From Parachryseolinea silvisoli (GTDB taxonomy: Bacteria > Bacteroidota > Bacteroidia > Cytophagales > Cyclobacteriaceae), in NCBI RefSeq assembly GCF_021190955.1, contig NZ_JAIOAO010000002.1, positions 992,001-1,056,000 on the forward strand: a stretch of DNA of 64,000 nt. Direction: 5' to 3'. The notes below the pieces were generated by a model, which worked only from the letters and a program-made list of their open reading frames with translations, made no database searches and was not told where the DNA came from. The translations under genes and the position numbers were made by a program. Position 1 is the stretch's first letter, and each line of letters begins with the position of its first letter. This document shows positions 34,582 to 42,658 of this stretch, piece by piece.

Positions 34582-35505
34582 TTAACAGGGGTTTGCTTTT
34601 AGACATATCTCTCCGTTCGCTTCAAAGGAATATTCAATTCCATAGATGAACTGAAGGCTTTTCAAAACATCTTCAATATGCCGATCGGGATAGCTTCCGG
34701 TAATCGTGCATTTTTCGTCGATGGTCGAGGTCAGTACGATGTTGACGTCAAACCTCCGGTTGAGCAGGTGGATCACCTGCTTCAGGTTGGACGCATCGAA
34801 CACAATGTTGCCGTCTTTCCAGCTATAGTATTCCTTCGACTCTACGGGCTCTACCCGCGGTATACCGTTTTTATAGTAAACGCGCTGGTCCTTTTCCAGA
34901 ATGGCAAGCGGCCTGTTGTCGGCTGCTGCCACGCCTACTTTTCCGGACCGCACCACGACAGATGCTTCTTCGCCGGGATAGTCTGATACAACGAAACGGG
35001 TGCCCAGCACGCGGGTCTTTAATGCGCTGCTCTCAACAATAAAAGGCTTCGAAGGGTCGTGCTTCACTTCAAAGTAGGCCTCTCCCGAGAGCGTTATTGT
35101 ACGTTCACTTCCGCGCATGCGGCTGGAATAGGAGATCGCACTGCCGGAATTGAGGTATGCAATGCTGGAATCAGGAAGCACCACACGTGTGCGTTCGCCC
35201 TGCTGTGCGAGAACTGTGATTGTGCTTTCTTGAAGAAGGAATATGGGGACAATGGCGGAAAGAATTACCAGCAGCGATGCCGCCGCGACCAGCATGATTT
35301 TTCTCCGAAGCCGTTGGCGGTGAATAGTTCTTTTAAATACTTTTTCGTCCAGTCTGTTCAACAGAAGCCGGTCGTGTGCCGCGCGTTCGGGTGTAACGCC
35401 ACCTTCCTGCATCTTTTCAAAAAACTCTTCTACAACCTGCCGCTCTTTGGCAGAGGCTGTTCCCTCAACATACTTGTTAAATAAATCTCTGATCTTCTCT
35501 TCCAT
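34582..35505 (-). CDS. FecR-type anti-sigma factor
   Basis: 307 residues: a cytosolic N-terminal helix bundle that holds the sigma factor (1-68), one membrane helix (about 70-91, MLVAAASLLVILSAIVPIF), a periplasmic FecR domain (GERTRVVLPDSSIAYLNSGS, SGEAYFEVKHDPSKPF) and a C-terminal STN-like domain (LKQVIHLLNRRFDVNIVL) as in DUF4974. It relays ligand occupancy of the STN-bearing SusC to the ECF sigma encoded upstream. The gap to the sigma gene is 150 bases and to susC 129 bases. Confidence 0.94.
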   Translation of the reverse strand: MEEKIRDLFNKYVEGTASAKERQVVEEFFEKMQEGGVTPERAAHDRLLLNRLDEKVFKRTIHRQRLRRKIMLVAAASLLVILSAIVPIFLLQESTITVLAQQGERTRVVLPDSSIAYLNSGSAISYSSRMRGSERTITLSGEAYFEVKHDPSKPFIVESSALKTRVLGTRFVVSDYPGEEASVVVRSGKVGVAAADNRPLAILEKDQRVYYKNGIPRVEPVESKEYYSWKDGNIVFDASNLKQVIHLLNRRFDVNIVLTSTIDEKCTITGSYPDRHIEDVLKSLQFIYGIEYSFEANGEICLKANPC

Positions 35506-35655
35506 CGAAAATACTATGCGTCGTTTTCAGATACATAGTACTGTCCTGGAGTGCAGCACCTACGCGCTTTTATTCATTTAACAATTCGGTAATAGTGACA
35601 GGCTATTAAACATAAGGTGATGATAGACTGAGAATATTAAATTAACACAACGGTA

Positions 35656-36201
35656 CTACTGCACACTCAGCCCGATGGTAGCGGCTAATAATACAATACC
35701 TGCTTGCTGGCTAAGGGAGAAGCGAAGGAGCTTGAGTGCCTTGTTGACCTGGTTCTCGACCGTACTGACAGACAGACCGAGCTTTTCGGCGATCTCTTTG
35801 TTGGTCAGCTGATGATAAAATCGCAGCTCGAATACCTGCCTGCATTTTTCGGGCAGTAGAGAATCTGCTTTGGTGGTAATCTGTTTTATAAGCTCTTCGG
35901 TTTCTTCCCGCGAGAGATCGAGCTCGTGCCGGTTGATGATGTCCACCACGGTGTCCAGCTGCACGTGGGTGAATTTGTTACGTTTGAAATATCGGGCACA
36001 CTGAAACCGCGCAGCCTGCATGAGGTATGCCCGGGGCTCCCGGATATCGAGGTCGTCAAACCGGTCCCATACATTGATAAAAATGTCCTGGGTGATGTCT
36101 TCCGCCCGTGCATGATCGGAGATGATATTATACACATACGAAAACAGCAGGTGCCGGTGCTGCATATACAGCTCCTTGAACCTGGCTTCCTTCGTTTCCA
36201 T
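35656..36201 (-). CDS. ECF sigma factor (FecI-like) of the SusCD locus
   Basis: 181 residues from ATG 36201 (METKEARFKELYMQH). Sigma region 2 (YVYNIISDHARAEDITQDIFINVWDRF) and region 4 (LPEKCRQVFELRFYHQLTNKEIAEKLGLSVSTVENQV) are complete. The last 17 residues are hydrophobic (AGIVLLAATIGLSVQ), the tail seen in Bacteroidota SusC-linked ECF factors, possibly anchoring it near FecR. First gene of the regulatory set for the downstream SusC/D operon. A second ATG 15 bases upstream is possible. Confidence 0.94.
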   Translation of the reverse strand: METKEARFKELYMQHRHLLFSYVYNIISDHARAEDITQDIFINVWDRFDDLDIREPRAYLMQAARFQCARYFKRNKFTHVQLDTVVDIINRHELDLSREETEELIKQITTKADSLLPEKCRQVFELRFYHQLTNKEIAEKLGLSVSTVENQVNKALKLLRFSLSQQAGIVLLAATIGLSVQ

Positions 36202-36351
36202 GCTTGAATAGAACATGCTGCGGATCGTGCTGATGGGAGATTCCGCAATAATACAAATGGAGCTTTGTGTGGAGGAGTGCGAACTATTAAGTTATGGTGA
36301 TGTTTTGCAGCTCCCGTACTGTGGGAGGCTCATCTAAATAAGTTCCAGGAT

Positions 36352-36693
36352 CTAACAGGCCTCAAAAAATAGGGAGCAGGAAGTTTTGCCTTTCAGGCGG
36401 CTATTCAGGTTATACAGATACGCTTCGAATGACATGCTTGTTTCCGAAACATGTACGGTGTCGATCTCTACATAGCCGCTATCTTCCTCGAATGATTCGA
36501 ACAAGTCGGTTTTATTGGATGCACCAACGAGTTTAAGCGCATTTTTTCCCAGGAGGAGGTTCAGTCGCAGGTGAATTGCCTCAGACATGACATGTAAAAT
36601 GTCTTTGTTGTTGCCCAGGGAGGCAACTGAAAACGCAAGTTTATAGGAATCAGGATCATCGGAGATGACCCGGAAGTTGGTCGGTCTGCTCAT
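36352..36693 (-). CDS. Hypothetical cytosolic protein
   Basis: 113 residues from ATG 36693 (MSRPTNFRVISDDPDSYKLAF). No signal peptide or membrane segment; two Cys near the C-terminus (KTSCSLFFEAC). No family recognised. It lies upstream of the ECF sigma on the same strand, 150 bases away, with no clear functional tie. Base composition is like its neighbours. Confidence 0.6.
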   Translation of the reverse strand: MSRPTNFRVISDDPDSYKLAFSVASLGNNKDILHVMSEAIHLRLNLLLGKNALKLVGASNKTDLFESFEEDSGYVEIDTVHVSETSMSFEAYLYNLNSRLKGKTSCSLFFEAC

Positions 36694-36890
36694 GGTTTTT
36701 TGCACAGGCCGAGTATACGTCGAAAAAAGAAATCGTACGCGCTGTCTTGCATGACTGGTAATTTCAGGTGCGCGAACTGGAATATTTTGGGTGTGATCTG
36801 CCTCAAGCGATACCGCCTATTTGCGGCAATGCGTCTTCCGGGGCTGTTTCCGGCTAAACATATTTGTCATTTTGCTGTTTATCCCTCGTA

Positions 36891-36924
36891 TGTCCGTCCG
36901 CGTGGTGCACGGGCGGGCATTTTT
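36891..36924 (+). terminator. Orphan intrinsic terminator-like hairpin
   Basis: TGTCCGTCCG (36891-36900) pairs with CGGGCGGGCA (36910-36919), including two G-U pairs, followed by five T. On the + strand it has no gene upstream and stands 25 bases before the next ORF, so it could end a small RNA or attenuate that gene. Confidence 0.45.
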
Positions 36925-36949
36925 GCTGATTGCCTGACCATATACTATT

Positions 36950-37321
36950 ATGATACTAATGCGATTTACTTTTACAATCCTGTTATTTCTGGCGCTATCC
37001 GGCGCGCACGCGCAGCAGCACCAGGCTGATTCGGTGGTGAGCGGAGAGCGACTAAAAGACGAACTCCTGGCGCTTCGCGCGGATGTGGACAACATTCAAT
37101 TAAATCTGGGAAGATCGGAAAGGCATTTTAAGGCCGGTATCGCCGTGGCCACCCTCGGCTATTCTGTTACGATCGCGGGCGGCCTCATGTTGGGTCGCAA
37201 GCGGGATGATCTTGGAAAAGCTTTGCTGCTTGCCGGTGGCGTCACGGGCATTACGGGTACATTCTTAATGGTCGATGCCTTTAAATTCCTGGGGCGCGCT
37301 GCCCGGAAACGGCGTTCCTAG
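36950..37321 (+). CDS. Small exported protein with coiled and hydrophobic segments
   Basis: 123 residues: signal peptide (MILMRFTFTILLFLALSGAHAQ), a short coiled-coil-like stretch (ERLKDELLALRADVDNIQLNL) and two hydrophobic segments (about 62-80 and 90-108) separated by basic residues. Probably an inner-membrane protein with an envelope-facing N-terminus. No family recognised. Stop converges with the LytTR gene, 2 bases away. ATG 36959 is an alternative start. Confidence 0.6.
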   Translation: MILMRFTFTILLFLALSGAHAQQHQADSVVSGERLKDELLALRADVDNIQLNLGRSERHFKAGIAVATLGYSVTIAGGLMLGRKRDDLGKALLLAGGVTGITGTFLMVDAFKFLGRAARKRRS

Positions 37322-37323
37322 CG

Positions 37324-38091
37324 TTATCGATCCATCCATTTTTTGAATTCGTGCGCTCGCTCGCGGCTCACGGAAAGGTCATGCTCGCAGGTCTGGTTGA
37401 GCTTCACTTCAAGTTTTGAGCTCATCAGTCCTTTCACTTCCCATACGCAGTCGAAGTTCACAATGTATTTCCGGCTGATGCGGAAAAACTGCCGCGGATT
37501 GAGCATGTCCTCCAATTCCTCCAGCGTGTGATCGACAATGAATCTTTTGGCATCGCCTTTTCCTACCAGGTAGCTGGTCTTGCCATCGGCAAAAAAATAG
37601 CAGACGCTGTCCACGGGTTTATATTGCAGCTTATTACCGGATTTGATCAGGAGGCGTTGTTTAAACCGGCTACCGGCGTTCGCAATGATTTCCTTAAGGG
37701 CGGCGATGTCGGAGTGCGTGAGATGCGCATCCGATTGGTAAACCTTTTTGAGTTTTTGGATAGCCGTCATCAGTTCGTTTGCCTGAATCGGCTTGAGCAG
37801 GTAATCGACACTGTGAAGCTTAAACGCCTGCAATGCGTATTGGTCGAACGCCGTGGTGAAGATGATGGGAGAGTCGATCTTTACCTTGTCGAAGATCTCA
37901 AAGCTTTTGCCATCGGCCAACTGGATGTCCATGAACACGAGGTCGGCACGTTTGCCGGCGGAAAAATACTGTACCGCATCCTGTACGGAATCTATCGTCT
38001 GCACGATCCTGATCGAAGGTTCACATTCTTCGAGCAGTGTTACGAGGCGCTCGGCTGCCTCTATTTCATCTTCTATAATGAGCGCTATCAT
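37324..38091 (-). CDS. LytTR-family response regulator
   Basis: 255 residues: receiver domain 1-120 with phospho-acceptor D55 (LVFMDIQLADG) and K in LLKPIQA; LytTR DNA-binding domain about 155-255 (LIKSGNKLQYKPVDSVCYFFADGK, FFRISRKYIVNFDCV). Three bases separate it from the kinase gene upstream, so the two are co-transcribed and form a LytS/LytR-type pair. The target is unknown; the neighbouring fasciclin lipoprotein is a candidate. Confidence 0.95.
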   Translation of the reverse strand: MIALIIEDEIEAAERLVTLLEECEPSIRIVQTIDSVQDAVQYFSAGKRADLVFMDIQLADGKSFEIFDKVKIDSPIIFTTAFDQYALQAFKLHSVDYLLKPIQANELMTAIQKLKKVYQSDAHLTHSDIAALKEIIANAGSRFKQRLLIKSGNKLQYKPVDSVCYFFADGKTSYLVGKGDAKRFIVDHTLEELEDMLNPRQFFRISRKYIVNFDCVWEVKGLMSSKLEVKLNQTCEHDLSVSRERAHEFKKWMDR

Positions 38092-38094
38092 GGA

Positions 38095-39123
38095 TTAACT
38101 GGGATCTACCTCTACCAATGGAACTGTAACAATAAACTCGTTGTCTGTTTTTTTGATCTCGACGGGCTTACCGCTCAGGAATTCGTATCGTTTCTGAATA
38201 TTTTTCAAGCCTACCCGTGCGGAGGGCTCCTTGATATGCTTCTCCTGAAGGTTGTTCGATACGGAGATCGAGCCATCCACGGCGGTGATGTTGATGCGGA
38301 GGGGGGCTTTCCCCGACACGATGTTGTGTTTGATCGCATTCTCAATCAGCATTTGCAGCGTAGCCGGTGCGATGTGGAACTTATACACATCGGTGGCAAT
38401 GCGTTTAACGATAGAGAGGTTGTCTCCGAACCGGATCTTAAGCAAGAACAGATACGAGTCGATGAAATCGATTTCTGCCTGAAGCGATACGATCTTTCGT
38501 TCCTGGCTGTAGAGCAGATATCGGTATACATTCGAGAGTTGCGCGATGAACCGGGCGGACGTGTCGGCATCCTTATAAACCAGGTTGGAGAGGGCGTTCA
38601 GGCAGTTGAATAAGAAATGCGGATTGATCTGGTTTCGGAGCGCTTCGAACTGCGCTTCGATGCTGTCCTTTTCGAATTGTTCAGCGCGCAGCTCGGCAAC
38701 CCGGTAGCGGTCCACAAAATACCAGATGGCATTCACACAGTTCAGAAAGAGATTGACGCGAAAGCCGAACGCCACCACCAATGTGTAATGAGCTGCATTC
38801 CAGGTCAGCTCCCGGCCGAGCACAAGGTATGATGCAGCAAGGGCCACCGCCGCCGCGATCATGGCGTTCAACTGGCTGAGGATAAAGAGTACAATCAGGG
38901 GGTGAATCTTGCCTGCGAAGCGTTGATATAGCGTGTCGAGGTGGTGATCGATGAGCCTGTTCAGTTCCCAAATCCCAAGCACAACCACCAGTAATAAACC
39001 AAACAGTACGGGTACAGGGACGGTGAAATCGAACAGCCTGTCGCCTACGACGAACAGAATATTAACGAGCGAGTACGTGGCCAGGAGCAGAATCAGCAGG
39101 TACCGGTATTTTGTACGAAACAT
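38095..39123 (-). CDS. LytS-type sensor histidine kinase
   Basis: 342 residues from ATG 39123 (MFRTKYRYLLILLL). Four membrane helices in the first 150 residues, then the His_kinase box LRNQINPHFLFNCLNALSNLV with the phospho-His in NPHFLFN, and a short HATPase (LQMLIENAIKHNI, SVSNNL, VGLKNIQKRYEFL). This is the usual partner of LytTR regulators in Bacteroidota. The ATG at 39171 is less likely because it begins within the neighbouring terminator hairpin. Confidence 0.93.
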   Translation of the reverse strand: MFRTKYRYLLILLLATYSLVNILFVVGDRLFDFTVPVPVLFGLLLVVVLGIWELNRLIDHHLDTLYQRFAGKIHPLIVLFILSQLNAMIAAAVALAASYLVLGRELTWNAAHYTLVVAFGFRVNLFLNCVNAIWYFVDRYRVAELRAEQFEKDSIEAQFEALRNQINPHFLFNCLNALSNLVYKDADTSARFIAQLSNVYRYLLYSQERKIVSLQAEIDFIDSYLFLLKIRFGDNLSIVKRIATDVYKFHIAPATLQMLIENAIKHNIVSGKAPLRINITAVDGSISVSNNLQEKHIKEPSARVGLKNIQKRYEFLSGKPVEIKKTDNEFIVTVPLVEVDPS

Positions 39124-39158
39124 AGTTTTGTCCGTTACGCTAATTCCAAAGCTCTGTG

Positions 39159-39193
39159 AAAAAAAGCTCACACCCTGCTAACAAGGTGTGAGC
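39159..39193 (-). terminator. Rho-independent terminator of the fasciclin gene
   Basis: On the minus strand GCTCACACC (39193-39185) / GGTGTGAGC (39174-39166), 9-bp perfect stem, then seven T (39165-39159). Confidence 0.9.
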
Positions 39194-39214
39194 CGATTTG
39201 TTTGCTCCTTACTG

Positions 39215-40645
39215 TTAATCAGGGATCAATACCCGATCAATGGTATGGATCACGCCGTTGGTTGCCAGCACATTGAGCAACGCTGCGTTGGTGTTCAGAT
39301 TGGCCACGTTGCCGCTTCCGTCGGTAATTGTTTTATTGGTGGCACTAACCGTTACGTTTCCGTTGAGGGTGGGCACACTTCCGTCTTTCAGGTCGGTGGA
39401 AAATACACGGGCGGCTACGACATGGTGCTGTAGCACGGCTGTCAGCGTGGCCAGCGGGATGTCGTCGACGCCATCGACCTCCAGTGCCTCGTACAGCTGC
39501 GCGAAGGCAGCATCGGTCGGAGCGAACACAGTGAGGTTAGCGTCTCCATTACTCACGGCGGCGAGCAGGTCTGTCTCTGTGCCGCTGGTTCTGGCCAGGG
39601 CGGCTACGAGCTGCGTAAACTGCGGGCTGCCGGCGGTCGATAAATCGGAGGCAATGCCGGCGATGGTCTTTGACGGCGGCATCAGCGTGCGATCGATCAC
39701 GTGCACCACGCCATTCGAACCCAGGATATCCGTGGTGGTAACTTTCGTTGTTCCATTGATGAATACGCCGGCGGAGCCGTTATTACTCAGGTAAAAATCA
39801 CCGCCCAGGGTAGGGATTGTTGCGCTACCCGAAGGGAGCTCAGCAGCACGCACCTCGTCATCGATAACGTGGTATGCCAAGACCGCGCTCAGCGTCTCCT
39901 TACCCGGCAGCGTAGTAATACCCGCAGCCGTGAACGCTGCATTTGTCGGGGCAAACAACGTAAGTTTCTTGTTCGAAGGGCCATTGCCCAGCAACGTTGT
40001 CATGATCGACGCATCAGCGGCTTTCACGGCGGCGATCAGCGTGGTGAAATTCTTGTTGAAGTATGCGGGGGCCACAATGGTGCCTACAATTGGCCTGACC
40101 GAAGGCGGCACCAGTACGGCGTCGACTACGTGTACAATTCCGTTGGACGCTGTGACGTCGGCGGTGGTCACTTTCGTGGCGCCGTTAAGTTTTACACCGC
40201 CGGTGACTGTCACGGCAATGTCTTCACCGTTGGCGGCTTCCACATTGCCGTCTTTCAACTCACTGGAGCGTACCGCGCCGGACGTGACGACGTGATACTG
40301 CAGTACATTTTTGAGCACGTCCTCCGGAATGTCATCCAGGGACTGCTGGCCGATCGCCGTCAATAGATTCGTGAACGCGGTATTGGTGGGAGCGAAGACC
40401 GTATAATTGCCGTTACCGCTGAGCGTTGAGACCAGGTCGGGATACTTCGTCAGCGCAGTGACCAGCGACGACAGGTTGCTGTTACCCTGGGCTATTGCAA
40501 CAATCGTTTTTTCGTCCGTCGACGGTGAGTCATCGTCATCATCGCTACAACCCGAGATAAATACGAGTGATGCTACCAATGTGAGCGCCATCGCTGCTTT
40601 GCGCATGGCCGGCTGCCATACATGTTGTTTACTATTTACTTTCAT
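39215..40645 (-). CDS. Fasciclin (FAS1) triple-domain lipoprotein
   Basis: 476 residues. Signal with lipobox ISGC and then an Asp-rich stretch (SDDDDDSPSTDE), a surface-export mark. Three FAS1 domains in tandem (about 45-178, 180-318, 322-476), each with the FAPTN/DAAF signature (TVFAPTNTAF, TLFAPTNAAF, TVFAPTDAAF) and the conserved YHV/HHVV. FAS1 proteins mediate adhesion or cell-surface contacts. It has its own terminator and lies upstream of a LytS/LytR pair transcribed in the same direction. Confidence 0.93.
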   Translation of the reverse strand: MKVNSKQHVWQPAMRKAAMALTLVASLVFISGCSDDDDDSPSTDEKTIVAIAQGNSNLSSLVTALTKYPDLVSTLSGNGNYTVFAPTNTAFTNLLTAIGQQSLDDIPEDVLKNVLQYHVVTSGAVRSSELKDGNVEAANGEDIAVTVTGGVKLNGATKVTTADVTASNGIVHVVDAVLVPPSVRPIVGTIVAPAYFNKNFTTLIAAVKAADASIMTTLLGNGPSNKKLTLFAPTNAAFTAAGITTLPGKETLSAVLAYHVIDDEVRAAELPSGSATIPTLGGDFYLSNNGSAGVFINGTTKVTTTDILGSNGVVHVIDRTLMPPSKTIAGIASDLSTAGSPQFTQLVAALARTSGTETDLLAAVSNGDANLTVFAPTDAAFAQLYEALEVDGVDDIPLATLTAVLQHHVVAARVFSTDLKDGSVPTLNGNVTVSATNKTITDGSGNVANLNTNAALLNVLATNGVIHTIDRVLIPD

Positions 40646-40787
40646 ATGCGTTAATGGGTTTTGGTCATTACCAACCTATTAACCCGTTCACGGCTGATTT
40701 GATTAGCGCATGGGCGCCGGGGAGGGGACTATGTGGTGTGAATCGTCAGTTTTTTGGCGTGAACGGCCGGCGTGCCGGGAGACCGAT

Positions 40788-41639
40788 TTACTTAAACATG
40801 ACAAGTTTTTCGCCATCGAATGAGGCGAACACCATGCGGGGATGTGAGTCGATGTAAAATACGTTTCCGTCTTTATCTAACGCGATGGCGCCGGCAAAAC
40901 CGTCGAAGGGTTTTAGCTCGGCGAAGGTTCTTTTACAGGCTTCGTGAAGCGGTACGCCGTCGGTAACGCGGGTTACGATCTTGATCGCTACCGCGCCGCT
41001 CACGATATCTTCTCCCACTCCGGTGCATGACACGGCACACGCTGCATTGGCGAAATTACCGGCGACGGTTGCAGAGTCGGATACTCTTCCGGGTAATTCA
41101 AATCCTTTTCCACCGGTCGATGTTGCAGCCGCAAGATTGCCGTGGCTGTCGAGCACCACACAGCCAACCGTTCCCACGCCGGTGGAGGCGAGTTTGGTTT
41201 CGTATTCTTGTCTGCGTTGTGTTGTTTCGGTGCTGAAGTGTTTGAACCCGTGCACGCGCGCAAAGCGGGTGGCACCTTCACTGCTCAGAACCCGGTCGTC
41301 GACCTCCAATAAACATTCGGCTACGCGAATTGGGTTTTTTACATCCTCTATATTAATGACGCCTGAGAACTTCAAACTTACACCATCCATCAGGGAGGCG
41401 CTCATGCGGATCTTTCCGTCGCGCTGAATCTGCGAACCGGTGCCTGCATTAAAGAGATCGCAATCTTCCAGTAATTCAACAGTATATACGACAGTTTCAA
41501 GCGCGCTATGGTTCTGAACAAAGAGATATGCTTTCCGGATGATATCTGCCAGGGCATCCTGCTTGGCTTTCTTTATATGATCTGTAGTACCTGCCTCGCT
41601 GAAAAAGCCACCGTGAACGATAATTTTTGCCTGGGTCAT
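40788..41639 (-). CDS. iaaA: Isoaspartyl peptidase / plant-type asparaginase (Ntn hydrolase)
   Basis: 283 residues. Type 2 asparaginase fold: VHGG near the N-terminus, FNAGTGS, and the autoprocessing nucleophile T157 in GVGTVGCVV, which becomes the first residue of the beta subunit; GGKGFELPGRVSDS provides the substrate Arg loop. It cleaves beta-aspartyl dipeptides. Its start overlaps the stop of the cyanophycinase gene by 4 bases (ATGA), so it should hydrolyse the beta-Asp-Arg dipeptides released by that enzyme. Shorter than the typical ~320 residues but with all active-site parts. Confidence 0.9.
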   Translation of the reverse strand: MTQAKIIVHGGFFSEAGTTDHIKKAKQDALADIIRKAYLFVQNHSALETVVYTVELLEDCDLFNAGTGSQIQRDGKIRMSASLMDGVSLKFSGVINIEDVKNPIRVAECLLEVDDRVLSSEGATRFARVHGFKHFSTETTQRRQEYETKLASTGVGTVGCVVLDSHGNLAAATSTGGKGFELPGRVSDSATVAGNFANAACAVSCTGVGEDIVSGAVAIKIVTRVTDGVPLHEACKRTFAELKPFDGFAGAIALDKDGNVFYIDSHPRMVFASFDGEKLVMFK

Positions 41640-42556
41640 GGATGATGGGATATATTTTTTGCCAGCACGCTTTTTGTCGCTTTGTGTACGATGAGCTTGT
41701 GTGTTTCAAGGTCGTACAAACTTCCCTTCGCCATGACATGTACCACGAGGTGCTCGATGGAGATAGGCTCGCCCAGTTCAATTTCAGTGAGATTGGTGTC
41801 ATTAATAAAGCGGCCATCGACCAGGATTACAAGCCCCGATCCGAGCGCTTCCATTTTTTTGCCATCGATGATGAGCAAGCCTGTATCCTCGCCCAGTCCG
41901 ATTCCCAGCACCATGGGGTTGCCGACCACGGCCTGAAATAGTCTGCCGATCCGGCCACGGTGGACAAAATGGGTATCGATGATAACATGATTGATCAGGC
42001 CCAGACCGCTGGTAATCTTTACTTCTCCCTTCAACAAGGCCTCTGTTGCCGAGCCCTGGTAGATCATATTGTTAGAGCATGCTGCTGCACCGGCAGACGT
42101 ACCGGCGATGACAACCGACTCATGCTGATACTTCGACAGCAAGTTGCGATGAAAGGCTGTACCTCCTAAAATAGAAGTAAGGCGCAGCTGATCACCACCG
42201 GTGAACATGACAATGTCGGCTTTTGCCAGGCGATCGTTGATCTCCTCGCTGTTCGCTTCTTCACGTGTTTTGATACCCAGTATGCCGAGGTTCGTAGCGC
42301 CCAGATGCTGGAACGCTTTTTCATATTCATGGCCTACTTCTTCGGGTACCTGCGAGGCGGTGGTGATGACTTCAATACGCGAATTGTTGTTGTGCGCAGA
42401 TTCTGTAACGATTCGCCGCAGGATGCCGCGTTCGAAAAAATTGAAATTCTTCTGAACCTCCTTTTCGTCGTGCTCTTCGGTAAAACTGCCCTTATCGACT
42501 GCTCCCCCGACCACAATGAGTTTACCCTTCGGTACCATATCGATCGATTGTTTCAA
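41636..42556 (-). CDS. cphB: Cyanophycinase
   Basis: 306 residues of peptidase family S51. Catalytic serine S154 in AGTSAGAAA, FTGGDQLRLTSIL nearby, and DTHFVHRGRIGRLFQAV (helix with the His/Arg set for the beta-linked Asp-Arg substrate). It is cytosolic, with no signal peptide, so it degrades the cell's own reserve polymer. Divergently transcribed from cyanophycin synthetase, with 102 bases between, and coupled to the dipeptidase gene downstream. Confidence 0.95.
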   Translation of the reverse strand: MKQSIDMVPKGKLIVVGGAVDKGSFTEEHDEKEVQKNFNFFERGILRRIVTESAHNNNSRIEVITTASQVPEEVGHEYEKAFQHLGATNLGILGIKTREEANSEEINDRLAKADIVMFTGGDQLRLTSILGGTAFHRNLLSKYQHESVVIAGTSAGAAACSNNMIYQGSATEALLKGEVKITSGLGLINHVIIDTHFVHRGRIGRLFQAVVGNPMVLGIGLGEDTGLLIIDGKKMEALGSGLVILVDGRFINDTNLTEIELGEPISIEHLVVHVMAKGSLYDLETHKLIVHKATKSVLAKNISHHP

Positions 42557-42658
42557 AATTCCTTCAATGTTAGCCCATTCAGACCTATAATCAATTTGAA
42601 TTCACTAATTACTTTGCTTAACCTTATCCGGTGAAGCAGAAGCGGATCAGTCCCCATC

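Noticed and set aside
37528-38613. 361-codon open frame on + opposite the LytTR/LytS genes
   Set aside because: It runs fully antisense to two clear genes; its translation shows no domain and mirrors their codon pattern.
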